A stretch of 64,000 nucleotides of DNA from Deltaproteobacteria bacterium HGW-Deltaproteobacteria-19 (GCA_002841865.1 PHBD01000014.1:1-64000); one strand, 5' to 3'. Positions 16,553 to 26,001 are shown, counted from the stretch's first letter. Made by a program: numbers and translations. Notes: generated from the sequence alone by a model not told the origin.

Positions 16553-16851
16553 TGAAACACCGCGTCATCCAGTGTGCGACCGGTTCCATGGGCAGGACCT
16601 GCCTGCGGGCCGTCATCGATCATCCCGACCTGGAACTGGTGGGTCTGTATGTCTACAGCGACCGGAAGGCCGGCCGGGATGCCGGCGAGATCGCGAGGCG
16701 AAATCCTACGGGGGGTGATCGCAACCTCTTCTGCTCTTTGCGCCGTATCGAAGACGATTTTCCGGGGGTGACAAATTCCCCCGGCTGTGCAAAGAAGCGA
16801 CCGGAACATGGCGGAACGGATAAAAAAGAAAATCACGGAGGTTCCCTTTGA
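16553..16851 (+). pseudogene. Remnant of a dihydrodipicolinate-reductase-like / amine dehydrogenase gene
   Basis: The first ~55 residues (MKHRVIQCATGSMGRTCLRAVIDHPDLELVG..., GRDAGEI) match the NAD(P)-binding start of the dihydrodipicolinate-reductase-like/2,4-diaminopentanoate dehydrogenase family, normally about 330-360 residues. After NPTG the frame reads GDRNLFCS, whereas removing one G from a run of six (16710-16716 region) gives TGVIATSS, the family's usual continuation. That frame also stops within 20 codons. The gene is therefore frameshifted and truncated. Its stop overlaps the start of the 4Fe-4S protein gene. Confidence 0.7.
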
Positions 16852-17933
16852 CAAACGATGTGTATGCCCAATTGGCGAAAGTACTCGACACACTGCCCAA
16901 TGGTTTTCCCAGGACCGATAGTGGCGTGGAAATCAAGCTTCTCAAGAGGATCTTCACCCCCGCCCAGGCGGAGCTGTTCGGCCGGCTGCGGCTGACGTTC
17001 GAGACGGTGGAAGAGATCGCTGCCCGGAACGGCATGCCGGTGGAAGGCCTGAAAGGCGCCCTCATGGGCATGGCCGTGAGGGGACAGGTCTTCACGATCA
17101 AACCCGGGGGAGTCCGGCGCTTCCGGATGCTGCCCTGGGTCTTCGGGATCTACGAGTTTCAGCTCGACAGTATGGACAGGGAGTTTGCGGAGTTGAACGA
17201 GGAATACTGGCCGTATCTTTCGAAACAGTTCTTTTCCGACACGCCGCAGTTGATGCAGACCCTTTCCGTGGAGGAAACCGTTCCTTCGCACCAGGAAGCA
17301 CTGCCTTATGAGAAAGTATCGGCGATCATTGAAAAGGGGCGGTCATTCATGGTCAACGAATGCATCTGCAAGAAGGAACAGGGGCTGCTGGGGAAGCCCT
17401 GCGACCGGCCCGTGCATGTCTGCCTGGGCATCTCCCTGGAGCCCGGGGTCTTCGAAAAGACGCCTTCGGCCCGCATCCTGACGAAGGAGGAGGCCTGTGC
17501 CCTCCTGAAAATGACGGAGGACGCGGGCCTCGTGCACCTCACCGGCAACGTGCAGACGGGGCACTACTACATCTGCAACTGCTGCAAGTGCTGCTGCGGG
17601 GTGCTCCGGTCGATCAACGAATTCGGGGTCCCCGCATCCCGGGCTGTCAACTCCCATCATTATGCCGTGATCGACGCCGATCTCTGCACGGGCTGCGGGA
17701 TCTGTACGGACAGCCGATGCCAGGTCGGCGCCGTGGTGGAGGAGGGGGACGCCTACCGGGTTGTCCGGGAGCGGTGCATCGGCTGCGGGCTCTGCGTCAC
17801 CGCGTGTCCGATGGAGGCCATCCGGCTGGTCCGCAAGGAGCGGGAGGAGATCGATGTCCCGCCCCTTGCCGAAGACACGTGGTTCGACGAGCGGGGACGC
17901 CGCCGGGGAGTGGATTTCAGCACGTACAAGTAA
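16848..17933 (+). CDS. Cys-rich 4Fe-4S protein with CNCCxCCC motif (copy 1)
   Basis: A 361-residue protein. The N-terminal half has a winged-helix-like segment (RLRLTFETVEEIAARNGMPVEGLKGALMGMAVRG). A Cys motif (NECICKKEQGLLGKPCDRPVHVC) and an unusually dense cluster (CNCCKCCCG, near residue 241) follow, and then two ferredoxin-type 4Fe-4S motifs (CTGCGICTDSRCQVGA; CIGCGLCVTACP). The protein at 48982-50295 has the same order and is a paralogue. Homologues of this type are common in sulfate-reducing and syntrophic bacteria; a role in electron transfer or sensing is likely but unproven. TTG 16848 is preferred because CGGAGG lies six bases upstream. Confidence 0.85.
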   Translation: MTNDVYAQLAKVLDTLPNGFPRTDSGVEIKLLKRIFTPAQAELFGRLRLTFETVEEIAARNGMPVEGLKGALMGMAVRGQVFTIKPGGVRRFRMLPWVFGIYEFQLDSMDREFAELNEEYWPYLSKQFFSDTPQLMQTLSVEETVPSHQEALPYEKVSAIIEKGRSFMVNECICKKEQGLLGKPCDRPVHVCLGISLEPGVFEKTPSARILTKEEACALLKMTEDAGLVHLTGNVQTGHYYICNCCKCCCGVLRSINEFGVPASRAVNSHHYAVIDADLCTGCGICTDSRCQVGAVVEEGDAYRVVRERCIGCGLCVTACPMEAIRLVRKEREEIDVPPLAEDTWFDERGRRRGVDFSTYK

Positions 17934-18071
17934 CAGCTGCGCCAGAACAGGGCCTGCCGGCCGGTCCCGGCGGCAGGAAAGAGGCAACCGGTCAGGCGGG
18001 CCGCGCGTCCCGGAGCGCGGCGGCCCGTCATACGCTCCTTCCTCTGGAACCGATCCAACGGAGGTGAAGGA

Positions 18072-18722
18072 ATGTTGACTGCCGTCATTCTCCTGTCTGC
18101 CGTTCCTCTCCTGGCGGGCCTTCTCTATTTCAGGAAACGGCAGTCGCTGCCGGGGATCGCCCTGACCAAGCCCTCCCTGTCGGCGCTCTTTGTCCTGGCC
18201 GCCCTGACCGGCTCCCATGGCCACCCCCAATATTTCGCATTCATCCTCGCGGGTTTGCTGTTCTGCCTGGCCGGCGACGTGTTCCTCATTTCCGCCTCGA
18301 GGAAGTTTTTCCTGGCGGGCCTCATCGCATTCCTGGCCGGGCACGTTTTTTACAGCATCGCTTTCTACACCGTGGCGTCGCCGGGCAGTTCGACCCTGTT
18401 TGCCGCGACGGCGTGCTGCCTGCTGAGCGGCGCCTTCTTTCTCCGGATCAGGCCGTACCTGGGAACCATGATGCTCCCGGTTGCGGCCTATGTCGCAATC
18501 ATTACGATCATGGTCATCGGCGCCGCGACCCTCATGGGTGAAAGCGGGCTGCCGGTCGGCGGACGGGCTTTGGCCCTGACAGGCGCCGTCTTCTTCTATC
18601 TGTCGGATCTCTTCGTCGCCCGCGAGCGGTTTGTGAAGCATGAATTCCTGAATCGCCTGGTCGGCCTGCCCCTGTATTACGCGGGCCAGTTCATGATCGC
18701 GTTCTCCACATCGCTTCTGTGA
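18072..18722 (+). CDS. YhhN/TMEM86-family membrane protein (lysoplasmalogenase-like)
   Basis: A 216-residue, almost entirely hydrophobic protein with about eight predicted helices. The spacing FILAGLLFCLAGDVFLI, FLAGLIAFLAGHVFYSIAF and a C-terminal FFYLSDLFVARERF with conserved Asp residues fit the YhhN family. Animal TMEM86B in that family cleaves lysoplasmalogens. Plasmalogens occur in some anaerobes, so a related lipid role is plausible. GGAGGTGAAGG precedes ATG. Confidence 0.85.
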   Translation: MLTAVILLSAVPLLAGLLYFRKRQSLPGIALTKPSLSALFVLAALTGSHGHPQYFAFILAGLLFCLAGDVFLISASRKFFLAGLIAFLAGHVFYSIAFYTVASPGSSTLFAATACCLLSGAFFLRIRPYLGTMMLPVAAYVAIITIMVIGAATLMGESGLPVGGRALALTGAVFFYLSDLFVARERFVKHEFLNRLVGLPLYYAGQFMIAFSTSLL

Positions 18723-18874
18723 ACACATCAACCTGATGGCGTTGCTCCTGACGAGTCCGGCTTCCATGCCTGAAACAGTCCATTCCGTCGGCCCGATACA
18801 CACGGGCCTGTCCCGACGGACCGGGAAACCACTTTTCTGATACCCGGTTGCCACCGGCGGAAAATTCATTTCGG

Positions 18875-18903
18875 TTGACAGGGAAAGAATCGTTTCTTAT
18901 CCT
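18875..18903 (+). promoter_or_regulatory. Sigma-70-type promoter upstream of the cyclase-like gene
   Basis: TTGACA (18875-18880), a 17-base spacer and TATCCT (18898-18903). It lies 145 bases upstream of the chosen start at 19048. Confidence 0.55.
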
Positions 18904-19047
18904 GCACAGCAAGCGAAAACAGCGATCGCCTCTGCTGTTCGTGAACATCCTGAAGACGTTCCAGAGGCAGGCGACGGGTCAAAGATCGGCGTGCTCCGTC
19001 TTCCGGCCGAGCGTTTCGTTCATGCTCGAAAAAAGAAAGGACTCCCC

Positions 19048-20061
19048 GTGGGTGTGAAGCATTTCCCTCTTGCCGTTTTTCATTACGCTCTTTCTCTCAC
19101 CGCCCAGATTCTCAGCCTGGGAATGGCCGTCGTCCTGATCGCAACCGCATACTCAGTGACCGTTCCCCGCCTTGCTCCGTACGGCATATCGATGGGAAAA
19201 GACTATCGATATGCCAAGGCCGCCTTCGCGCTCGAACAGACGATCACGAAGCCCGTCCGCGCTGTGATCCCCATCCGGATCGGCGGGCACGACATGACGC
19301 CATGGATTGTCCTGGTTGCGGCATTTGTCCTGACCTTCTGGTTCAATACCCTGAGCCACCGCTATTTCTACGAGGGACAGTACCATCGCTACCAGAAGAA
19401 GTTCGATGACATGAAGAGCCGGCTGCGTATATCCGATCACGCGATGCGCGCCCTGCCGATCGGCCAGCGGCTGGACCAGCTCAAAACGGCGAAGCGGAAG
19501 GAGCGTGAACAGATCCTCCGGGAATTTGCCGAGGCGAAGCGGAAACTCGACGAGAAGGGGCGTGAACTTGCCTTTCTGTCCATCGACGTCGTGGACTCCA
19601 CGGGCATGAAGCAGGACGAGGACAAGGCCGTCGTTCAGAACGATTTCACCCGGTACCGCCAGTTCGTCAGCGGGATCTTCGACGAACACAGGTGCCTGAA
19701 GTCGACCTGGACGCCTGACGGGGTCATGGCCTGCTTCCCGGCCGTGGACGATGCCGTGCGCGCCGCCCGCGCCGTCATCACCGATCTGGATACGTTCAAC
19801 CGGGAGGTCAGGCAGCTGCGGCGCGAGTTTGCCGTCCGCTGCGGTGTGAACTCGGGATTCGTCATCTACGACGGAAGCGTACCCCTCGAGGAGATCAGCG
19901 ATCCTGCCATCGATATCGCCGGGCACATGCAGAAGCATGCCGACCGGAACGCGATCGGCATCCCGAAACCTGTCATTGAACCGTCCCTCGTTAACAGCGG
20001 CTTCACGCCGTCAGGCAAAGTCATCGACGGGTACGAAATTTTCGAATGGAAAAAGGGCTGA
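19048..20061 (+). CDS. Membrane-anchored class III cyclase-like protein, probably degenerate
   Basis: About 337 residues. Two membrane helices (AQILSLGMAVVLIATAYSV and WIVLVAAFVLTFWF) flank a short outside loop. A coiled coil (QLKTAKRKEREQILREFAEAKRKLDEKG) follows, then a C-terminal class III cyclase fold. Both metal aspartates seem present (FLSIDVVDST; TWTPDGVMACF). The usual transition-state Asn and Arg (NxAxR pattern) are replaced in AIDIAGHMQKH, so normal cAMP synthesis is doubtful. GTG 19048 is preceded by AGAAAGGA at good spacing; the track start 18991 has none. Confidence 0.75.
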   Translation: MGVKHFPLAVFHYALSLTAQILSLGMAVVLIATAYSVTVPRLAPYGISMGKDYRYAKAAFALEQTITKPVRAVIPIRIGGHDMTPWIVLVAAFVLTFWFNTLSHRYFYEGQYHRYQKKFDDMKSRLRISDHAMRALPIGQRLDQLKTAKRKEREQILREFAEAKRKLDEKGRELAFLSIDVVDSTGMKQDEDKAVVQNDFTRYRQFVSGIFDEHRCLKSTWTPDGVMACFPAVDDAVRAARAVITDLDTFNREVRQLRREFAVRCGVNSGFVIYDGSVPLEEISDPAIDIAGHMQKHADRNAIGIPKPVIEPSLVNSGFTPSGKVIDGYEIFEWKKG

Positions 20062-20229
20062 AGCGGGCCCTCTTGAGCCATCTCTCGTCCGATTCGCCGG
20101 ATCCCTTCAAACCGCCGTTCAGTTGGTCTCAGAAAACTCTCCGCTCGTGGAGGTATACAGGGGACGGGCTTGTCTGCATCCACCTTTCGTCGCGTCATTC
20201 CCGGATCGACGTTTTCCGATACCTGCTTT

Positions 20230-20853
20230 TTATGGAAGCAGGAGTCCGATGATCGCCAGGATCACCGCCTGAAAGAAACGGATGACCGGGTCCAGGACGC
20301 CGAGATACAACAGGCCGATGATGATGAAAAAACCGAAGGGCTCGATCCGGGCCAGGGCGTTCTGAACCTTCACGGAGGTGAAGCCCATGAGGATTTTCGA
20401 CCCGTCCAGCGGCGGGATGGGGATGAGGTTGAAGGCGGCCAGGATGATGTTGATTTTCGCCAGGTAATAGAGAAACGTCGCAATGGTCCCGGACGGCTGC
20501 GGCTCCAGGATCCGGTACAGGAGAAAAGCGAGGAAGGCCAGGATCATGTTGGCGACGATTCCCGCCGAGGAGACCAGGATCAGTCCCATGCGGGCGTTGC
20601 GGATATAGGCGAGATTGAAGGGTACCGGTTTTGCCCAGCCGAAACCGACAAGGAACAGCATGATCGTTCCGATCGGGTCGAGGTGACTGATTGGATTCAG
20701 GGTCAGTCTGCCCATCGCTTTCGCGGTGGGATCCCCCATCCTCCATGCAACCCAGCCGTGGGCCAGCTCGTGGATGATGATGGAATACAGGAGCGGGATC
20801 GCCAGGAGAACGAAGGTCAGCGGATCTCGGATCAGCAGGTTGAGCAAACCCAT
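20230..20853 (-). CDS. Site-2 protease-family membrane metalloprotease (M50, FtsH-independent type)
   Basis: A 207-residue multi-pass protein with both M50 zinc motifs: HELAHG in the first hydrophobic block (about residues 28-33) and NLIPIPPLDGSK near residue 150 giving the third ligand Asp. The short form without a PDZ domain, with NPISHLDPIGTI, is the widespread YwhC-like group. Site-2 proteases cut substrates within the membrane; the target is unknown. GGGAG precedes ATG 20853. It converges with the cyclase-like gene and diverges from the hexokinase gene. Confidence 0.9.
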   Translation of the reverse strand: MGLLNLLIRDPLTFVLLAIPLLYSIIIHELAHGWVAWRMGDPTAKAMGRLTLNPISHLDPIGTIMLFLVGFGWAKPVPFNLAYIRNARMGLILVSSAGIVANMILAFLAFLLYRILEPQPSGTIATFLYYLAKINIILAAFNLIPIPPLDGSKILMGFTSVKVQNALARIEPFGFFIIIGLLYLGVLDPVIRFFQAVILAIIGLLLP

Positions 20854-21181
20854 TCAATGGTCTCCCTTCGGAAGATTCGGACGTACAGGCTGCATGGTAC
20901 ACGTCCGGCGGCGGCAATACCAGATTGATTTTCAGCGGCCGCTGTCGTATTTCACCAACTGCGGGATGCATCTCAGTTCAGGCAGACCCGATTTCCCGAG
21001 TCGTTGAAAACCATACCGACAGGCGAAGTGATGATGACAAGCGAGATGGAAATCCGAAAAAGGCTGGAAACCGACCGGCGAATAGACAGGTTTCATTTTC
21101 GCGGTGCCGACGGCCGCTTCATCTGACTGGAGACGGTTGCGCGATCGGTCAGGCGGACGATTACTGCAGAAAGGAGGAGCC

Positions 21182-22525
21182 ATGAGCGACAGCGCAGCGA
21201 AAGAGCGGGATCGTTTCCTTGCCGGCCTTGCCGGACTCTTTTCCGTCTCCGTCTCCGATTTGCGTGGCATTATCGTCGGATTCCATGAAGATATGGCGCA
21301 CGGCCTGGCCGGGGAGCGGAGTTCCCTGCAAATGATTCCCTCCTTTGTGGGCCGTCCCACGGGCAGGGAAAAGGGGCGGTTTCTCGCCCTTGACCTGGGC
21401 GGGACGAACTGCCGCGTCCTGGAGGTGGAGCTCGACGGAAGGGGCGGGGCCTCGATCGCAGCGGCGAGCCGTTTTGTGATTCCGCAGGACTGCATGCACG
21501 ACGAAGGCGAGCGGCTCTTCGATTTCCTTGCCGGGTGCATCGACTCCTTTATCCGGGAACATGCCCGCCGGGAAAGGAGGCGGGAACGGGTCCTCGCTTT
21601 CACGTTCTCCTTCCCCGTGGAGCAGCATTCGGTATCTTCCGGCACACTCATCGGCTGGACGAAAGCGTTCACGGCCTCCGGCGTGGAAGGTGAGGACGTC
21701 GCGGCGCTGCTTTCCGGGGCCATGAAGCGCAGAGGGCTCGGATCCGTCCGCATCGCGGCCCTGACGAACGACACCGTGGGGACGCTCGTGGCCGGATGCT
21801 ACGCCGACCGTTCCTGCGACATGGGTGTAATCCTCGGGACGGGGACAAACGCCTGCTATTTCGAGAACACAGCCCGGATCGGGAAGTTTCCCGGGCCCTT
21901 CCGCTCCGTGGAGATGATCGTCAACATGGAGTGGGGGAATTTCGACCGGCTGAAAGCCAACCGGTATGATGCGATGCTCGATGCGGCCTCTCCCAACCCC
22001 GGCCGGCAGCAACTGGAGAAAATGGTGTCGGGCATGTACCTGGGAGAGATCGCCCGGCTTATAATCCGGGAGATGATGGAGCGGCGCCTGCTCTTCGAAG
22101 AGGGGTACCATCCGACCTTTTCTGCGCCCTATGCGTTCACAACGGAGCATCTGTCCCTCCTGGCGGGAGGCTGTGACGAGGTATTCGCCGATCTCGGTCT
22201 TGCAAACCTCCCGGACGAGGACCAGGCGGCAATGCTTGAGATCGGCCGTCTTGTCGCCCTCCGGTCCGCGTGTGTCGCCGGCGCTGCGATCGCCGCCGTC
22301 ATAACCTGGATGGAGCCCGGTCTGGAGGCAGACCATGCCGTGGCGATCGACGGAGCGCTGTTTGAAAAATACCCGGGATACCGGCATAACATGCAGGCTG
22401 TCATGATCGAGCTTCTCGGAGACAGGGCTGGAAGGATCGCGCTTGTGCCCGCCAGGGACGGTTCGGGAATCGGCGCCGCCGTTGTCGCCGCCGTGGCGGC
22501 CAAGACCAGCCGCCGGATTGCATGA
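21182..22525 (+). CDS. Eukaryotic-type hexokinase
   Basis: A 447-residue enzyme of the eukaryotic hexokinase family, not the bacterial ROK or Glk type. It has the hexokinase small and large lobes: phosphate-1 LALDLGGTNCRVLEVEL, the sugar-binding FSFPVEQHSVSSGTLIGWTKAF, catalytic Asp in LTNDTVGTL, GTGTNACY, NMEWGNF and SGMYLGE, then a C-terminal ARDGSGIGAA phosphate-2/adenosine motif. All main catalytic and glucose-contact positions appear intact. It should phosphorylate glucose or related hexoses with ATP. AAAGGAGGAGCC precedes ATG 21182. No sugar transporter lies beside it. Confidence 0.93.
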   Translation: MSDSAAKERDRFLAGLAGLFSVSVSDLRGIIVGFHEDMAHGLAGERSSLQMIPSFVGRPTGREKGRFLALDLGGTNCRVLEVELDGRGGASIAAASRFVIPQDCMHDEGERLFDFLAGCIDSFIREHARRERRRERVLAFTFSFPVEQHSVSSGTLIGWTKAFTASGVEGEDVAALLSGAMKRRGLGSVRIAALTNDTVGTLVAGCYADRSCDMGVILGTGTNACYFENTARIGKFPGPFRSVEMIVNMEWGNFDRLKANRYDAMLDAASPNPGRQQLEKMVSGMYLGEIARLIIREMMERRLLFEEGYHPTFSAPYAFTTEHLSLLAGGCDEVFADLGLANLPDEDQAAMLEIGRLVALRSACVAGAAIAAVITWMEPGLEADHAVAIDGALFEKYPGYRHNMQAVMIELLGDRAGRIALVPARDGSGIGAAVVAAVAAKTSRRIA

Positions 22526-22594
22526 GGTTGGCGCCCCCGTGTCGGAACGTCCGATCGTCAATATCCGCCAGCAATGGCTTACTCAAGAGGGATC

Positions 22595-23848
22595 ATGAAA
22601 TTTTCAAAATACCACATCTCCGGGGAGATCAAGGAAAACCTGTCACGACTTGGTTTTAAGAGGCCGACGGACATTCAGTTCAAGGCCATTCCCTCCATCA
22701 TGAACGGAGAAGACGTTCTGGCCATCGCCCAGACGGGAACGGGGAAGACCGCGGCCTTCGCCATACCGATCGTCGATCGAATCCACAAGGCCAAGAGCAG
22801 CAGGCGCTCTGCCGGCATCCGCTGCATTGTCATGGTTCCGACCCGTGAACTCGCTTTGCAGATTGGAGAGGTCTTCACGAGCATTGCCAGTCACACGAAC
22901 GTGAAGGCATTTTCACTCCACGGCGGCGTGGAGCAGGATTCGCAGGTCAAACGGCTTCAGGACGGCATCGACATCCTGGTTGCAACTCCGGGACGGATGT
23001 TCGATCTCATCCATCAGGGATACATTCGCCTCGACCGTATCAACACACTGGTCCTCGATGAAGCCGACCGCATGCTGGACCTGGGTTTCATCGAGGACAT
23101 CAAGTCCGTGAAAAGAAAGCTCACGACGAAGCATCAGACCCTTTTCTTCTCGGCGACCATCAATCCGGAAATTAAGAAACTTGCGTTTTCACAGGTGAGA
23201 AGCACCGCAATCCGGATTCAGATCTCTCCGGAGGACCCCGTCTCAAAAAATGTTTCCCACGCGGTCATGTTTGTGGAAATGGACGACAAGCGTTTCTTTC
23301 TGGAGAGATTCATCCGGGAACATCCTGAAAGCAGGATCATCGTATTTGTCAGGACCCGCGTTCGCGCCGAAAGGGTTGCGAAAGCGATGGAGAGGGCACG
23401 GATTCCCGCGCTTTCCATCCATGGCGCAAAAGACCAGGACGAGAGGACCGCTGTGATGAAGCAGTTCAAGGACGGAGACTGCAGCATCCTGATCGCCACG
23501 GATGTCAGTGCACGTGGGATCGATATTCCGGACGTCAACTATGTCATAAACTACGATTTGCCGGAGAAGTCCGAGAATTACGTCCATCGGGTGGGAAGAA
23601 CCGGACGGGGCGTCAACAAAGGGGTGGCAATCTCATTCTGCAGCGAGGACGAGAAAGCGCGCCTGGAAGAGATCCAGCAATTTTTGAACAAAGAGATTGA
23701 AGTGATCAAGATCGATAAAGGGGACTATGCCAGAACGCTCGACATCTCCGGGGAAGAACCCAGCCTGCAGGCAATGATCGAAGAGCACGAGGCATGGGTC
23801 AGGACGAAAAAGAAGAAGAAAAAGTCCCCCTGGGTCAAGGCAAAGTAG
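22595..23848 (+). CDS. DEAD-box ATP-dependent RNA helicase (RhlE-like)
   Basis: About 417 residues with all core helicase motifs in order: Q motif (FKRPTDIQFKAIP), AQTGTGKT, PTRELALQ, TPGRM, DEAD (VLDEADRMLDLGF), SAT (FFSATI), then ARGIDIPDV and HRVGRTGR. A basic tail of Lys repeats (KKKKKK) ends the protein, as in many RhlE-type helicases, and probably binds RNA. It acts in the cytoplasm on ribosome assembly or mRNA decay. ATG 22595 is chosen because AGAGGGA lies just upstream. Confidence 0.93.
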   Translation: MKFSKYHISGEIKENLSRLGFKRPTDIQFKAIPSIMNGEDVLAIAQTGTGKTAAFAIPIVDRIHKAKSSRRSAGIRCIVMVPTRELALQIGEVFTSIASHTNVKAFSLHGGVEQDSQVKRLQDGIDILVATPGRMFDLIHQGYIRLDRINTLVLDEADRMLDLGFIEDIKSVKRKLTTKHQTLFFSATINPEIKKLAFSQVRSTAIRIQISPEDPVSKNVSHAVMFVEMDDKRFFLERFIREHPESRIIVFVRTRVRAERVAKAMERARIPALSIHGAKDQDERTAVMKQFKDGDCSILIATDVSARGIDIPDVNYVINYDLPEKSENYVHRVGRTGRGVNKGVAISFCSEDEKARLEEIQQFLNKEIEVIKIDKGDYARTLDISGEEPSLQAMIEEHEAWVRTKKKKKKSPWVKAK

Positions 23849-23887
23849 CGAAAACAGTAAATGCAGCACAATCATGGAGGTCTGGAC

Positions 23888-24901
23888 ATGAACGGCGTAA
23901 TCTCCGACATCACCGTGAAAGGTTTCTTCAAACAGTCAATGGTGCTTTTCGCGGCAATCGTTTGCCTGTTGACGCCGGCTCCAGCGGTATATGCCCAGCC
24001 GGCGCTGCTCGATGCCGGCATGAGTCCCGATCGGGCCGTATGGGCCTTTGATCGGGATGTGCACGATGCCGCGAAGGATGTCCGGTTCTGGATGCGCGTC
24101 CAGAGGCAGGGGAATCTGAATCAATACGGCACCTTTGATTATTATTTCAGGGTCCGGGTGTTCAGGCCGGACAGTTCGGAGGTGTGGAACACGCAGTATG
24201 GCTTTAACGAGCAGGGCTATTCCGAGCAGACCTTCACCTTCCCGAACTTTTTTTATGACCGGAGCCCGGACAGGCGGTCGCCCTCCTTCGGCACCTGGAG
24301 GGTAAGGACGGCCGTTGTTGAAAAGGATACCAAAAGGGAAGTCTCGGTAAAAGAGTATTCGCTCCAGTTCATCGATGGAAAGAAACCGGCGCCACCTCCA
24401 ACAGCCGGTCCTGCCGTGGGAAGCGGTAAACCGTTTCCCGTTCCTCGTTTTCAGTACGGCAAATGGGTCTTGAAGGACTGGGGCATCGGCATCTATGACG
24501 AAGTGGTCACAGGAAATAATACTTATGACAGAGAAATCAAGGAGTTGAACTCCCGCGACACGTTCTCGGTCAAGGAGGTTATGAATGCCTGGTCAAAGGG
24601 ACACAAGTTCGGCGCCCTGCTTGCGGGTCCACCGGTCAAAACATACATCAACAGCAACAACATGCCCCTGTATCTCTTCGGCTACATCCTGAAGCGGCCC
24701 GGCGGCGAAATCGACGGCCGGAACCCGCAACATCGGGTCAGCCAGTATTGCAACAACCCGGGTTCGCTCATCTTCCCGTTCGACCTGAGAAAGCCGGGTC
24801 GTTACCGTCTGGAGTTCCTGCTGAGGGAGCGCGACAGGCCTTCATGGGAAGAGTCGTCCTGGGTTCCCATCGGGGGAATCGACTTTACCCTGACCGAATA
24901 G
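23888..24901 (+). CDS. Secreted protein of unknown function
   Basis: About 337 residues with a Sec signal peptide (MVLFAAIVCLLTPAPAVYAQP). The mature part contains two beta-rich stretches that look related to each other: WMRVQRQGNLNQYGTFDYYFRVRVFRPDSSEVW, and later a region ending KPGRYRLEFLLRERDRPSW. A Pro-rich linker (KPAPPPTAGP) separates them. No known family or catalytic motif was recognised. A TGGAGG precedes ATG 23888. It lies between a helicase and an M48 protease lipoprotein. Confidence 0.75.
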   Translation: MNGVISDITVKGFFKQSMVLFAAIVCLLTPAPAVYAQPALLDAGMSPDRAVWAFDRDVHDAAKDVRFWMRVQRQGNLNQYGTFDYYFRVRVFRPDSSEVWNTQYGFNEQGYSEQTFTFPNFFYDRSPDRRSPSFGTWRVRTAVVEKDTKREVSVKEYSLQFIDGKKPAPPPTAGPAVGSGKPFPVPRFQYGKWVLKDWGIGIYDEVVTGNNTYDREIKELNSRDTFSVKEVMNAWSKGHKFGALLAGPPVKTYINSNNMPLYLFGYILKRPGGEIDGRNPQHRVSQYCNNPGSLIFPFDLRKPGRYRLEFLLRERDRPSWEESSWVPIGGIDFTLTE

Positions 24902-25056
24902 AACGGGGAGTGCCGGAGCCCATTTTCAGCAAGGGCATTGTGCGACTTGACATGACGGCTTCCATTGGGGGATAAACTCCAAGGGGGCGTATTGACCAGG
25001 AAACAGGCTGATTTACAAACGGAACCGGGGCAGTCTCGCATTGGGAGGTGTGAATC

Positions 25057-26001
25057 ATGAAAAAGAATCTCACCCTTTTTGTCATGTTGTTGCTGGCACT
25101 GATTGTTTCCTGTGCCCCCACGGGCAGTTCACGCTACCGCGAAGGCAGCAACGTGGGGCAGGAGACCGGCATGACGGTGCAGGACGAGCAGCGTCTGACG
25201 GAGGAAGCGCTTCCCAAGATGATGAAAGACTATCCTCCGGCCCAAAACCAGGAGCTGCAGAGGTATGTTTCCAGTCTGGGCATGAAAATCGTCAGGGAGA
25301 ACAACCTGGAAGGAAACCCCTATCATTATGACTTCAAGGTTGTCGACGTCGTCGATGTCAACGCGTTTGCGATGCCGGCGGGAAAGATCTTTGTGACCGC
25401 ACCGCTGATCGCGACGGCATCCAATGAAGCAGAGCTGGCTGGGGTCATTTCCCACGAGGTCGGCCACGTTGTGGCCAGGCACTCGGCGGAGCGGATGTAT
25501 GCAATGGAAAAGGCCCAGAAGAAGACGTGGCTGTACGCGGCAGGAGGGGCCGTGGTGGGTGCCGCCGCCGGTCTGGGCCTGGGGGTATTGCTTTGCGAAA
25601 GAGGCGACGCGGCATGCCTTGCAAAAGCGGCAGCCGTGGGAGGCGTGGTCGGCGCAGGGGGAGGCCTGCTCGCACAGAAATACACCTTCCTGGTCAATTC
25701 GCGGGAAGACGAACTGGAGGCGGACCGCCTTGGGTTCAGGTATGCCGTGGGCAGCGGGTACGACAAGGACCAGGTCGGGAAATTCTATGAAAAGCTCCTC
25801 ACCATGGAAAAGAAGTCACAGCAGGGTGGCGGAGCCGTGTTGAAGAGTCTTTCCGATGCGATGAGCACGCACCCTCCCAGCGAGGAGAGGGTGAAGCAGA
25901 TGAACGAGCTGGCCGCGAAAAGCCCGGAAAGAAAGGCTGTTACGAATACCCCGGGATTCACCAGGGCCAGGCAGCTCGCGGCGGGACTGCGAAAGAAATA
26001 G
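25057..26001 (+). CDS. M48-family metalloprotease lipoprotein
   Basis: A 314-residue protein with a lipobox (LALIVSCAPTG), so it is lipid-anchored and faces the periplasm. The M48 zinc motif is HEVGH (VISHEVGHVVARHSAERM) and the third ligand lies in ELEADRLGFRY. A Gly/Ala-rich hydrophobic hairpin (AAGGAVVGAAAGLGLGVLL) sits between them, a feature seen in the BepA/LoiP-like group. These proteases take part in outer-membrane protein quality control. GGGAGGTG lies before ATG, and a strong terminator follows. Confidence 0.9.
   Translation: MKKNLTLFVMLLLALIVSCAPTGSSRYREGSNVGQETGMTVQDEQRLTEEALPKMMKDYPPAQNQELQRYVSSLGMKIVRENNLEGNPYHYDFKVVDVVDVNAFAMPAGKIFVTAPLIATASNEAELAGVISHEVGHVVARHSAERMYAMEKAQKKTWLYAAGGAVVGAAAGLGLGVLLCERGDAACLAKAAAVGGVVGAGGGLLAQKYTFLVNSREDELEADRLGFRYAVGSGYDKDQVGKFYEKLLTMEKKSQQGGGAVLKSLSDAMSTHPPSEERVKQMNELAAKSPERKAVTNTPGFTRARQLAAGLRKK

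Noticed and set aside
17343-18869. 508-residue minus-strand ORF
   Set aside because: It spans two well-supported plus-strand genes in antisense and encodes no known fold.
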